Part shown: positions 34,868 to 43,717 of the stretch, in pieces
Layout of the letters: every line of letters begins with the position of its first letter
Position numbering within the stretch: position 1 is the stretch's first letter
Assembly: GCA_046331705.1 (NCBI GenBank)
Contig: JAXLQJ010000046.1
Span: 1 to 59,037 of the forward strand
Direction of reading: 5' to 3'
Source of the DNA: JADJOY01 sp046331705 [NCBI: bacterium]
GTDB taxonomy: Bacteria; JADJOY01
DNA length: 59,037 nucleotides
Program-made: the position numbers and the translations under genes
The notes under the pieces: model-generated
Told to the model about the DNA's origin: nothing
Seen by the model: the letters and a program-made list of their open reading frames with translations, nothing else
Databases searched by the model: none

Positions 34868-35003
34868 CCTCAAACCTCCATCCCGAGCTGGGTCCGAGAG
34901 CTTCGATTCGACTTCGGCCTGAGCCGTTCCCGGCTCGACCGAGCGTCGATCGTGTCCTTCGGTGCCGGCCCGCTCCGGCGCCGAATCCCACGGAAAGCCT
35001 CGA

Positions 35004-35033
35004 AAAGTAGTCGTCCCTCAAATGACGCGTCAA
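35004..35033 (-). promoter_or_regulatory. Probable promoter of the gap-pgk-tpiA-secG operon
   Basis: On the minus strand TTGACG (35028-35033), an 18-base spacer and TACTTT (35004-35009) resemble a sigma70 promoter. It would give a leader of about 130 bases before gap. The palindrome TGACGCGTCA (35023-35032) overlaps the -35 box and could be an operator. The rest of the 484-base gap to recD2 (34868-35351) shows no gene. Confidence 0.38.
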
Positions 35034-35351
35034 ACGCAGGCGTCACCCCGACCCGGAACCGTGAGCGCTGCCCGCGGCGCCGGGGGAGCGGTGACTGGAG
35101 CGAAGAACGTGCCGTTCGCGCCCGCCGAGGCCAGCGCGCACCGTCCGGCTCTGCCGTGGCGCGATTTTCGCGCGTGAGCGTGAGGCACCCGCGCCGGCGG
35201 GTTTCCGCCCTGGCGCAGCTTCGTCGCGAGGACACGCGTAACGCGTTTCCCGACGGTGACGCATCTGCCGCCGCCGGCGCGGTCGCCGTCGCCAGTCGGT
35301 GCGCGGGCCGGCGCGCTCGCGGGTGACGCGCCTGCTACGATCCGCGCCGCC

Positions 35352-37595
35352 ATGTCCGATCGCGAGCTGGATTTCGTCGGCGGGTCGAACGCTTCCGCGA
35401 GCGCCGGCGACGAACGCGTCGAGGGCGAGGTCGAGCGGGTCGTCTTCGAGAGCGGCACCGGCGATTTCCGCGTGTTGCGTGTGAGCACGTCCGGCCGCGA
35501 GGGCGTGGTCACCGTGCTCGGACGGGTGCCGTCGCTGCTGCCTGGCCAGGCGATTCGCGCCGAGGGGAAGTGGGAGATGGACCGTCGCTTCGGCCGGCAG
35601 TTCCGGGCGAACGCCGTCGAGGTGGTGGCACCCACCACCGCGGCGGGAGTCGAGCGCTACCTCTCGTCCGGGCTGGTGAAGGGGATCGGCGCCGCGACCG
35701 CCAAGCGCATCGTCGACGCCCTGGGGACGGGCGCGCTCAAGACCATCGTCGACGAGCCCGCGCGGCTCACCGAGATCCGCGGCCTCTCCCGTGCCAAGGC
35801 CGCGGCGTTGGTGGAGGCCGTCGAGGCCCAGTTCGGCGCCGGCAACGTCGTCGCGTTCCTGCACTCGGTTGGTCTCGGCGCCGGGCTCGCGCGCCGCGTG
35901 TTTCAGGCGTGGGGTCGCGATACCGCACGGCGCATCCAGGCCAATCCCTACGACCTCGCCACCGAGGTGCGCGGCATCGGCTTCCAGACCGCGGATCAGA
36001 TCGCGCGCACGCTCGGGTTGCCCGCGGACTCGCCGCTGCGAATGCGTGCGGGCGTCCTGCACCAGCTCGACGAGCTGGCGAGCCGTGGTCACGTATGCGT
36101 TCCCGAGCGACGGCTGATCGATGCAGCGGCGCAGGCGCTGCAGGCCGACCCCGGTCTGGTGGCGCAGGCGATTCGCGATCTGGCCGGCTTGGAGCGCGTG
36201 ATGCTCGACGGCCGCTGGGCCGCCGACGATCCGAGCGTCTATCTGCCCGCGCTGGCGGCGGCGGAGCGGGAGGCCGCCGAGCGGCTGGCCGTGCTCGCCA
36301 CCACCCCGGCGCAGACCACCCGCGACGACGGCGACGTGGACGCGACGATCGCCGCCGTGGAGCGCGAGCTACGGGTCGAGCTGGCGCCGCTGCAGCGCGA
36401 GGCGGTGCGGGCGGCGATCGAACGGAAGGTGGTCGTGATCACCGGCGGCCCCGGCACCGGCAAGACCACGATCATCCGCGCGATCGTGCGGGTGCTCGAG
36501 CGTCGACGCATGCGTCTCGCGCTCGCGGCGCCCACCGGCCGCGCGGCGCGACGCATGTCGGAGGCGACGGGCGCCACCGCCCTGACGCTGCACCGGCTGC
36601 TCGAGTTCCAGCCGCAGACCAGCACGTTCCTGCGCGACGCCGACGCGCCGCTCGACGCGGACTGGCTGGTCGTGGACGAAGCGTCGATGGTGGATCTGCC
36701 GCTGGCGCGGGCCATGCTCGACGCGTTGCAGCCCGCGACGCATCTGGTGTGGGTCGGCGACGCGGATCAGCTCCCCAGCGTGGGGCCGGGGTCGGTCCTC
36801 GCAGACGTGATCGCGTCGCGTGCGGTGACGGTGGTGCGGCTCACGGAGATCTTCCGGCAGGCGGCCGAGAGCGGGATCGTCGTCAACGCCCACAAGGTGA
36901 ATCGCGGCGAGGTGCCGCGCGGCGAGCGTGACGAGTGGCCGGATTTCTTCACGGTGGATCGCGAGGACGCCGAGGACGCGCAGCGGCTGGTGGTCGAGCT
37001 GGTCGCCGAGCGCATTCCCGCCAAGTTCGGGCTCGATCCGATGTCGCAGATCCAGGTGCTGGCACCCATGCGCCGAGGCGTGCTCGGCACCGTGGCGCTC
37101 AACGACGCGTTGCGGGCGCGGCTCAACCCCCAAGGGCCGCCGATCGGCGCGGGCGCGCACGGGTTGCGGCTCGGCGATCGCGTCATGCAAGTCGCCAACA
37201 ACTACCGCCTCGACGTGATGAACGGCGAGGTCGGCCGCATCGAGGAGCTCGCCGCGAGCGGCCAGGAAGTACGCGTACGCTTCGACGACCGAGCGGTCAG
37301 CTTCCCGCGCGCCGAGCTCGAGTCCTTGGACCTTGCGTACGCGTGCTCGATCCACAAATCGCAAGGCAGCGAGTACCCGGCGGTGGTGATCCCGCTCCAC
37401 ACGCAGCATTTCGTGATGCTGCGTCGCAATCTCCTCTACACCGCCATCACCCGCGGCAAGAAGGTGGTGGTGCTGGTCGGGAACGCCAAGGCGCGGCGAA
37501 TCGCCGTGCAGGAAGCGCGTCTCGAGCCGCGCTTCACCCACCTGGCCGAGCGGCTGCGCGCGGCGGCGCACGGTGCGCCGCTACCCGGCGCCTGA
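35352..37595 (+). CDS. recD2: RecD2-type (RecD-like) DNA helicase
   Basis: From the ATG at 35352 the protein is 747 residues. It has the RecD2 layout: an N-terminal OB-like domain (EGEVERVVFESGTGDFRVLR), HhH motifs (GIGAATAKRIVDALG, IRGLSRAKAAALVEAV, GIGFQTADQIA), then a superfamily 1B helicase. Walker A is GGPGTGKTT (about 365-373), motif Ia GRAARRMSE, motif II DEASMVD, motif III GDADQLPSVGPG, and the last motifs are YACSIHKSQGSEYPAVV and LYTAITRG. RecD2 is a 5'-3' helicase that acts without RecBC in repair. An upstream GTG in frame is possible, but the added residues look non-coding. Confidence 0.95.
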   Translation: MSDRELDFVGGSNASASAGDERVEGEVERVVFESGTGDFRVLRVSTSGREGVVTVLGRVPSLLPGQAIRAEGKWEMDRRFGRQFRANAVEVVAPTTAAGVERYLSSGLVKGIGAATAKRIVDALGTGALKTIVDEPARLTEIRGLSRAKAAALVEAVEAQFGAGNVVAFLHSVGLGAGLARRVFQAWGRDTARRIQANPYDLATEVRGIGFQTADQIARTLGLPADSPLRMRAGVLHQLDELASRGHVCVPERRLIDAAAQALQADPGLVAQAIRDLAGLERVMLDGRWAADDPSVYLPALAAAEREAAERLAVLATTPAQTTRDDGDVDATIAAVERELRVELAPLQREAVRAAIERKVVVITGGPGTGKTTIIRAIVRVLERRRMRLALAAPTGRAARRMSEATGATALTLHRLLEFQPQTSTFLRDADAPLDADWLVVDEASMVDLPLARAMLDALQPATHLVWVGDADQLPSVGPGSVLADVIASRAVTVVRLTEIFRQAAESGIVVNAHKVNRGEVPRGERDEWPDFFTVDREDAEDAQRLVVELVAERIPAKFGLDPMSQIQVLAPMRRGVLGTVALNDALRARLNPQGPPIGAGAHGLRLGDRVMQVANNYRLDVMNGEVGRIEELAASGQEVRVRFDDRAVSFPRAELESLDLAYACSIHKSQGSEYPAVVIPLHTQHFVMLRRNLLYTAITRGKKVVVLVGNAKARRIAVQEARLEPRFTHLAERLRAAAHGAPLPGA

Positions 37596-37601
37596 CGCGG
37601 G

Positions 37602-37627
37602 CGCGAGGCGTGACCGCGCGCCTCGCG
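37602..37627. terminator. Hairpin between convergent recD2 and CSLREA-protein genes
   Basis: CGCGAGGCG (37602-37610) and CGCCTCGCG (37619-37627) form a perfect 9-bp stem with an 8-base loop. It lies 6 bases past the recD2 stop and directly before the convergent gene's stop. This is the usual place for a shared terminator. There is no T-tract. Confidence 0.4.
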
Positions 37628-37628
37628 A

Positions 37629-38900
37629 TCACGCGCCGCGACGCGCTCGTCGGAGCAATCCGGCGAAGAAGGGCACGAACGGGATCGCCAGGCCGAGGAG
37701 ATCGACCGAAAGCGCGCCGCCGGTCTCGCGGCTGATGACGGCGACGCAGCCGGGGCGCCGCTCGACGGCGCCGATGTCGCAGGCGCCGCTTTGGGGCCGC
37801 GCCACGCCGCGCTCGTCCGTCGCTTGGCAGCTCGCGGGGTCGGCAGCGTTGAGCGCCGGGCTCGACGCCGCCGGCATGTGGGTCTCCACCAACGCCGAGT
37901 TGCTGGCGAGGGGACCGATCCCTGGACTGGCGACCGCGAGCTGATCGTATGGCTGGGTGAACGGGCAGGTGCTGCCGGGGCTCTCGAGATTGCCGCCGAG
38001 CGAGGTGATGGTGCCGGTGCCGAACACCGCGCAGCTCCCGTCGACCAGCGAGTTCGCGAGGGTGGCCGTGCCGCCCTGCGAGACCACGACGTCGTTGTCG
38101 TATCCCCACTGCGCGAAGTTGTTGCTGAACGTGGTGTGGACGATCGACAGGTGGCCGGTGTTGTAGGGCACGCTGACCGCCGCGAACGCTCCGTAGCCCG
38201 GTGAGATCGATACCGCGGTGTTGCCGCTCACGGTCGAGTTCACGAGCAGTGCGTTGCCGTAGAACGACGCCGCCGGCGAGTACGACGCGGTGTTGTCTCG
38301 GATCGTGGTGTCGCGGATCTCGAGGAAGCCCGCCTGGTACTGGTAGACACCGCCGGCTTCACCGAAGAGCCCAGGCACGTTGTTGCGGATGACGTCCCGG
38401 AGCAGCGCGGTCTTGCCGTTCGACTCGACGTAGATCCCGCCGCCATGGGCGGTGAGCGGGTTTCCGCCGCGGATGGTCATGTCAGAGATCACCGTGGTGC
38501 CGTTCCAGCGGATGTGGAAGACGCGATCCACGGCGTGGGCGTCCACGGTGGTGATGGACGCTCCCGAGCCCTTGAGCTGAAGGTCGTCGGTGATGTCCAG
38601 GTCGCCGGTCAGTCCCGCGTCCTCGTAGAGGCCGGCGATCGAGAGATCGTACGTGCCGGGCGGAAGCGAGATGAGATCGACGGTCGGGCTCGGCTGCCCC
38701 GCGGGGCACGCGTCCACGGCGGCGTTGGTGTTCGCGGCGACGATCGCCTCGCGCAGCGTGCAGTTGCCGTTGGGGCCGAGGTTCAGGTCGTCGGTGGTGG
38801 CCGTGACCGTGATGGTGGTGGCGGCGGCGAGCGAGGCGAGCGAGAGCGCCGCGCTCAGGGCCGTCGCCAACGTGAGGTGTCGTCGGAGGTTGGTTTTCAT
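37629..38900 (-). CDS. Secreted CSLREA-domain parallel beta-helix protein
   Basis: The 423-residue protein has an N-terminal signal peptide (TLATALSAALSLASLAAA). It then has the CSLREA-type motif, here NCTLREAIVAANTNA (46-60). A right-handed beta-helix follows, with repeats of the type GGGIYV, IRDTTIRDNTAS, LVNSTVSGNTAV and IVHTTFSNNFA. The motif DERGVARPQSGACDIGAVE near residue 385 closes this family of surface proteins. A C-terminal hydrophobic stretch (LLGLAIPFVPFFAGLL) followed by RRARR looks like a sorting/anchor signal. The protein is probably on the cell surface, and its role is unknown. Confidence 0.88.
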   Translation of the reverse strand: MKTNLRRHLTLATALSAALSLASLAAATTITVTATTDDLNLGPNGNCTLREAIVAANTNAAVDACPAGQPSPTVDLISLPPGTYDLSIAGLYEDAGLTGDLDITDDLQLKGSGASITTVDAHAVDRVFHIRWNGTTVISDMTIRGGNPLTAHGGGIYVESNGKTALLRDVIRNNVPGLFGEAGGVYQYQAGFLEIRDTTIRDNTASYSPAASFYGNALLVNSTVSGNTAVSISPGYGAFAAVSVPYNTGHLSIVHTTFSNNFAQWGYDNDVVVSQGGTATLANSLVDGSCAVFGTGTITSLGGNLESPGSTCPFTQPYDQLAVASPGIGPLASNSALVETHMPAASSPALNAADPASCQATDERGVARPQSGACDIGAVERRPGCVAVISRETGGALSVDLLGLAIPFVPFFAGLLRRARRGA

Positions 38901-38950
38901 CCCGCGATTCTCCCACGGATATGGCCCGCGGCGCGAGCGACCGCGAGCGC

Positions 38951-40819
38951 TCAGCCCGCGAGTCGCTGCCGATCGGGATCGAGGAGGAAGTGCCGCGCCT
39001 CGCCCGTGGCACCGTGAAACACCAGCTCGCGAGCGAGCCCGTCGCCGCGCCCCGCGTCCGGGACCGTGACGCGGCCCGGGCCGAGGGCGAGCAGGCGTTG
39101 CACGGCGCCGAGGTCCGGGCGGCTGTTCGCGAAATCGTGGCCGAGCGAGATCAGATGAGCGCCCAGCGTGTTCACCGTCGCGACCAGCTCGGCGAGCTCG
39201 GCTGGGATGCCCTCGAACACGATCGCGTCGGGATCGCCGCCGAAGAGCCGCCCGCCCAGGAAAGCGCGAGCGAGGTTGGTCGCCAGGTTGTTGCGGATGC
39301 CGGGAGACGAACGATCGTTGAGCCAACGCTGCGCCGGCGAGAGCCAGCGGTTTCGCCCATAGGCCGTGTCCGGTGCCAGGCGCTGGCAATCGACCCAGCC
39401 GACGTTGGCGAGCAGCGGCGCGATGGCCGCCACCATCCACGCCTCCCCCGCGCCGCGGCGTAGCGCCTCCATGCCGCGCGCGTACGCCATCGCGCGGGTC
39501 GCGGCGCGATCGAAGCGCGCTCCGGGTGCGGCGCCGGCGGTCAGGAAGTCGACCTTCAGGATCTCGAAACCGTGGTCGACGAGGGCGCGAGCGGTGGCTT
39601 CCAGGTGCGCGGCGACCTCGGGGTGCGTGGTGTCGAGCGAGTACGTGGGGGTCGGTCTGCCGAAGCTCAGGATCATCGCCGTCTTGAGCGGGCGGCCGCG
39701 TGGATCGCGCACCAGCCAATCGGGGTGCGCGCGCGCCACGCGCGACTCGGCGGCCACCGCGAAGGGCGCGATCCACAGGCCCGGCGCGAAGCCCGCGTCG
39801 CGGATGTGGCGCGCCAGCGCCGCCAGACCGCTCGGGAGGCGGGGGCTCGAAGCGAGCCAGTCGCCGTGAGCGATCTGATAGCCGTCGTCCACGATGACGC
39901 TGTCCACGGGCGCGCGGCACGCGCGCAAGGCAGCGACGCGCTCGTGAATCCACCGCTCGTCGAGGCCGGTGTAGGCGCCCGCGTACCAGGTGGCCCACGC
40001 GACTCGTCGCTGGGCTGGCACGCGCGCGTCGTTGGCTTCGCCGACGCCATCGGCCCAGCGTTCGAGCAACGTCTCGGCGCGCTCGCCGGCACGGATCTCC
40101 ACGTCCTCGAGCACGAGCCGCTCGCCGGGCCCGAGCTCGGCGTCGTCGCCCCACTGGGTCACGGAGAGCGAGTCGTCGCCGGTGTCGAGAGTGAGCGTGG
40201 TGAAGAAGCGACGGAAGCCGAGGGCACCGACGAGCAACGCGGCACCACCGCGCGCGGCGGCGATGGCCAGCACGCCCTCGCTGGTGGTGCGGCCGCGCTG
40301 GGTGGGCGAGCGCGGGTGAGGATCGTGGGTCATCCACTCGAGCCAGCGCGGCAAGACGCGCCGCGGCACCCGCAGCTCGAGGGCGCGATCTCCGGTCTCG
40401 GCATCGATCCATCCGGCGGGCGCCGCGACCGACCAGCCGTTCGCCAGCACCCGTGCGCGACGCCAGCCGGTTGCGAGCCGCAGCCCGCCGCCCGAGGTCG
40501 GTACGGCTTCGATCGGCGTGATCCGCTCGAGCCGCAGCGATTCCGCCCCCCGGTTCTCGATCGAGCCGCACACGCGCACGGCATCGTCGGTTCGCGTGAG
40601 CTCGAGGGCGAGGGTCGCGCCGCTCAACGGCTCGGTGGCGCTCGCTCGCCAGCGCTGCTCGTCGACCCGTTCGATCCGCGCCGAGCGATGCCCGAGATCG
40701 AGCTGCATGCGCGACCCACCCAGCGTGAAGCCGAGGCGGCTGGTGAAACGGCACGAGCCGAGGTCGCCGGGGAAGCGAATCTCGAAGCGCCCCCCGCCCG
40801 AGTGCGCGAGCGCGATCAT
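38951..40819 (-). CDS. Melibiase-like alpha-galactosidase (GH36/GH27 clan)
   Basis: The 622-residue protein begins with a beta-rich N-terminal domain (1-260), then a barrel starting RRVAWATWYAG. VIVDDGYQ (about 308-315), APGLWIAPF, LDTTHPEV and LKVDFL with D424 as the likely nucleophile follow the GH36 pattern (normally KxDxN). Such enzymes remove alpha-galactosyl residues. A downstream match to the acid/base aspartate is NDRSSPG. No signal peptide is visible, so it is cytoplasmic. The ATG overlaps the pdxA stop by four bases, an odd partner for a vitamin B6 gene. Substrate specificity is inferred only. Confidence 0.82.
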   Translation of the reverse strand: MIALAHSGGGRFEIRFPGDLGSCRFTSRLGFTLGGSRMQLDLGHRSARIERVDEQRWRASATEPLSGATLALELTRTDDAVRVCGSIENRGAESLRLERITPIEAVPTSGGGLRLATGWRRARVLANGWSVAAPAGWIDAETGDRALELRVPRRVLPRWLEWMTHDPHPRSPTQRGRTTSEGVLAIAAARGGAALLVGALGFRRFFTTLTLDTGDDSLSVTQWGDDAELGPGERLVLEDVEIRAGERAETLLERWADGVGEANDARVPAQRRVAWATWYAGAYTGLDERWIHERVAALRACRAPVDSVIVDDGYQIAHGDWLASSPRLPSGLAALARHIRDAGFAPGLWIAPFAVAAESRVARAHPDWLVRDPRGRPLKTAMILSFGRPTPTYSLDTTHPEVAAHLEATARALVDHGFEILKVDFLTAGAAPGARFDRAATRAMAYARGMEALRRGAGEAWMVAAIAPLLANVGWVDCQRLAPDTAYGRNRWLSPAQRWLNDRSSPGIRNNLATNLARAFLGGRLFGGDPDAIVFEGIPAELAELVATVNTLGAHLISLGHDFANSRPDLGAVQRLLALGPGRVTVPDAGRGDGLARELVFHGATGEARHFLLDPDRQRLAG

Positions 40820-41856
40820 GCGCCGCGCGCTCGCCGCGCCAGCCGGGCGGCCATCGCGAGGGCCCGCTCCATGCTCTCCGCCGTCGCGATCGGCTTGCCG
40901 CGGCGCCGCTGTCCCGCCAGCTCGAACGCCGTGCCGTGATCGGGCGAGGTGCGGATCACCTCGACGCCCAGCGTGACGTTCACGCCCGTCTCGAATCCCG
41001 AGAGCTTGAGCGGAATCAGGCCTTGGTCGTGATAGAGCGCCACGACCGCGTCGAAGTCGCCGCGCACGGCGCGCACGAAGAGCGTGTCCGCTGCGAGCGG
41101 CCCTTCGATGCGCAGGCCCGCGCCCACGAGCTTCTCCACCACGGGCAGCAGCAGCTCCCGCTCCTCGTGCCCGATCGCGCCGCCGTCGCCGGCGTGGGGA
41201 TTGAGCGCCGCCAGCGCGAGCCGCGGCGCCGCGATGCCGAAGCGCGTGCGCAGCTCGCGTTCGGTGATCGTGAGCGTGCGCTCGACTCGCTCGGCCGTGA
41301 GCGCCGCCGGCACCTCCTTGAGCGCCAGATGGGTCGTGACCAGCGCCACGCGCAGGTGCTCGTTGGCGAGCATCATCACCGGTTCCGGCGCGCCGATTCG
41401 CTCGGCCAGCCATTCGGTGTGGCCGATGAAGCCGGCGATTCCGGCGGCCTGCACCTCGCCCTTGCTGAGGGGCGCGGTGACGATGGCGTCGACCTCGCCG
41501 GCGTGCGCGAGATCCACGGCACGCTCGAACCAGGCGAGCGCCGCGCGCGCACCCGCGGCGGTGGGCTTGCCGGGTGCGGGCAGCGCGCCCCGATCCGTCT
41601 CGAGCTCCAGGACCGCGAGCGAATCCGCCGCGAGCGTTCGCTGTCCGCGATAGCGCGTCACGCGCAGATCGGGCGCGATCTCACGCGCCAGGCGACGCAC
41701 GAGCGCGAGGTCGCCGACCACGATCGGCGTGATGGCGCCGTAGCGGCGGCGACGTTTCGGCGCTAGCGCGAGCACCGTCACTTCGGGACCGATCCCCGCC
41801 GGATCGCCGAGCGAGATCGCCAAACGGACCGGTTGCGGCGCGCGCGGCTTCGTCAT
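40816..41856 (-). CDS. pdxA: 4-hydroxythreonine-4-phosphate dehydrogenase
   Basis: The 346-residue enzyme oxidises 4-phosphohydroxy-L-threonine in the DXP-dependent pyridoxal phosphate pathway. Signatures are ISLGDPAGIGPEV (14-26), the metal ligand H146 in FIGHTEWLAE, LNPHAGDGGAIG, and ALYHDQGLIPLKL with FETGVNVTLG. Its partner pdxJ is not in the window. It overlaps the alpha-galactosidase gene downstream by four bases. Pyridoxal phosphate is needed, for example, by SufS, but no direct link is shown. Confidence 0.95.
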   Translation of the reverse strand: MTKPRAPQPVRLAISLGDPAGIGPEVTVLALAPKRRRRYGAITPIVVGDLALVRRLAREIAPDLRVTRYRGQRTLAADSLAVLELETDRGALPAPGKPTAAGARAALAWFERAVDLAHAGEVDAIVTAPLSKGEVQAAGIAGFIGHTEWLAERIGAPEPVMMLANEHLRVALVTTHLALKEVPAALTAERVERTLTITERELRTRFGIAAPRLALAALNPHAGDGGAIGHEERELLLPVVEKLVGAGLRIEGPLAADTLFVRAVRGDFDAVVALYHDQGLIPLKLSGFETGVNVTLGVEVIRTSPDHGTAFELAGQRRRGKPIATAESMERALAMAARLARRARGA

Positions 41857-41940
41857 GGCGCCCGGAGGCTACCGACCGCGACGCCGACGGACAACGCGAT
41901 CGTGTCCGCCTTCGATGTGAGTCGCCTTGGGGGGCGTGGG

Positions 41941-42099
41941 GCTGGAACCGCCCGACCTGATCGATGCGGGCTGGATCTCAGCGCGCCGTGGTCTCGACGC
42001 TCGTCGTCGCTCTCTGCGCGAGCCAGCGGCGAGCCGACGCGCGCAGCGCGTCGCCTTGGGAGTGGGCCCCACCGCGGCTTTGCCGCGGTGGGCGGGGGG
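41941..42099. repeat. Dispersed, diverged copy of the 153-base repeat
   Basis: This stretch starts GCTGGAAC like the tandem units at 8691-9300. It contains the shared GCGAGCCAGCGGCGAGCCGA and closes with the hairpin CCACCGCGG/CCGCGGTGG around CTTTG. The first half differs from the array units. It lies directly next to the ssb stop, as the array lies next to the sufT stop. The preceding GTCGCCTTGGGGGGC (41920-41935) is a partial end of another unit. Confidence 0.85.
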
Positions 42100-42121
42100 C
42101 GGGAAAAGCCCCCCGAGCAAC

Positions 42122-42583
42122 TCAGAACGGCACGTCGTCGTCCCCGCCGCCGGCGTCGCCGCCACCGCCCGGACCGAAATCGTCGTAACCGGCGGGACCC
42201 GAATCGAACCCACCGCCGCCACCACCACCTCCACCGCCCCGCGGTCCGCCCTCGCCGCCGCGATCGAGGAACTTGATGTTCAGCGCGACGATCTCGGTCG
42301 TGTAGCGCTTGGCCCCCGTCTTGTCTTGCCACTCCTGCGTTTGCAGGCGGCCTTCGACGAAGACCTGGCTTCCCTTCTTGAGGTAACGCTCGCAGTTGTC
42401 GGCGGTCTTGCCGAAGACCACGATGCGATGCCACTCGGTGCGCTTCTGGCGCTCGCCGCGCTGATCCGACCAAACCTCGTCGGTGGCGACGTTGAGCCGC
42501 ACCACCTTGCTGCCGCCGGCAGTCGCGCGTCCTTCCGGGTCGCGGCCGAGGCGCCCGATCAAGATCACTTTGTTGACCGTCAC
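42122..42583 (-). CDS. ssb: Single-stranded DNA-binding protein
   Basis: From the GTG at 42583 ([18 protein letters not shown]) the protein is 153 residues. The OB fold has the standard stretches [39 protein letters not shown] and [12 protein letters not shown] Gly-rich tail ends in the acidic DDDVPF that binds partner proteins in replication and repair. AAGGGGGC lies just upstream of the start. A longer version from 42631 is open but lacks family sequence. The dispersed 153-base repeat follows the stop. Confidence 0.96.
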   Translation of the reverse strand: MTVNKVILIGRLGRDPEGRATAGGSKVVRLNVATDEVWSDQRGERQKRTEWHRIVVFGKTADNCERYLKKGSQVFVEGRLQTQEWQDKTGAKRYTTEIVALNIKFLDRGGEGGPRGGGGGGGGGGFDSGPAGYDDFGPGGGGDAGGGDDDVPF

Positions 42584-42655
42584 GTCATGCCCCCTTCGTG
42601 GAAGCGGCTGGTTTAGCAGGCTGCCGAGCAACTCACCAGGCGATCCGCGATCGGG

Positions 42656-43414
42656 CTACGGCCAGCCCAGCTCGGCGAGGCTCGCGTAGCCCTCCTCGCC
42701 GATCACCACGTGGTCGACCACGCGGATGCCGACCAGGTCGCCCACCTTGCGCAACCGCCGCGTGATCTCCAGATCCTCGGCGCTGGGCGTCGGGTCGCCG
42801 CTCGGATGATTGTGCACGAGCAAGACCGCCGCGGCGGACTCGCGAATCAGCGGCTCGAACACCTCCCGCGGATGGACCAGCGATGCAGTGAGCGAGCCCT
42901 GGCTCACGGTCCATTCGCGAAACGGCCGACCCTTGCCGTCCAACATCAGGCCGACGAAGACCTCGCGCTTCTCGAACATGAGCCGCTCGCGGTACGCCAG
43001 GTACACCTCGTGACCGGAGCGGAACCGAGCGCCCGGCACGCGCGTCTGACGCCCGACGCGGCGTGCCAGCTCGAGCGCGGCGAGGATTCGTGCCGCGCGC
43101 GCGGGGCCGAGTCCCGCCACGCGCGAGACCTCCCCCGCGCTCGAGCGCGCCAGCGCGCGCAGGTCGCCGAAGCGCACGAGTAGGGCGCGTGCCAGGTCCA
43201 CCGCGGAGCCGAGCCCGGCACCGCCGGTGCCGATCAGCACGGCGAGCAGCTCCGAGTCGGTGAGCGTCGTGGCGCCCCGATCGAGCAGCCGTTCGCGCGG
43301 CCGGTCCTCGCGCGGCCATTCGCCGATGGGCAGGGGGGGCGTCGGTCGTGACGACCGAGCGGTTGCCGGGACGCGAGCGCGTGCGGCCTGGGGGGCGGGC
43401 GCGGGATCGAGCAT
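42656..43414 (-). CDS. radC: RadC-type JAB1/MPN-domain protein
   Basis: From the ATG at 43414, which has GGAGG 8 bases upstream, the protein is 252 residues. An N-terminal helix-hairpin-helix part (ERLLDRGATTLTDSELLAVL; RVAGLGPARAARIL) is followed by a JAMM metalloprotease-like domain. That domain contains HNHPSGDPTPSAED (about 198-211) and VVDHVVIG. RadC was named for DNA repair, but its role is disputed. The first 40 residues are Pro/Ala-rich. Confidence 0.92.
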   Translation of the reverse strand: MLDPAPAPQAARARVPATARSSRPTPPLPIGEWPREDRPRERLLDRGATTLTDSELLAVLIGTGGAGLGSAVDLARALLVRFGDLRALARSSAGEVSRVAGLGPARAARILAALELARRVGRQTRVPGARFRSGHEVYLAYRERLMFEKREVFVGLMLDGKGRPFREWTVSQGSLTASLVHPREVFEPLIRESAAAVLLVHNHPSGDPTPSAEDLEITRRLRKVGDLVGIRVVDHVVIGEEGYASLAELGWP

Positions 43415-43619
43415 GGTTTTCACCTCCGTGCCCGACCATCGCAACGGCCATGCCGCGCGCCGGCGCGGGGACCGCCCTGCGATCCCTCGCGATTTCGTCG
43501 CGGGCACCGGTGGGCCGCGGCTGGTCCGCGTCCCGCGAGCCGCGCCGCCGCGCCCCGGCGGGCGCAGGCAAGCCGCCGCGGTGAAGTCGGCATCGCCGGC
43601 GGGGCGGGTGCCCGGGACA

Positions 43620-43634
43620 CCTGGTATAACCAGG
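43620..43634 (+). promoter_or_regulatory. Extended -10 promoter element inside a palindrome, before PBP1A
   Basis: CCTGGT-ATA-ACCAGG (43620-43634) is a perfect inverted repeat and contains TGGTATAAC (43622-43630), an extended -10 element. No good -35 is seen, as is normal for extended -10 promoters. The palindrome could let a repressor cover the box. The surrounding 303-base gap (43415-43717) shows no gene. Confidence 0.35.
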
Positions 43635-43717
43635 CGCTCGGGAGCGGCCCGGGTGAAGTCGTCGCCAGCCGCTCACGCAGGCGCGCCGCCGAGCCAGCCC
43701 CGCACCGCGATCCCGCC

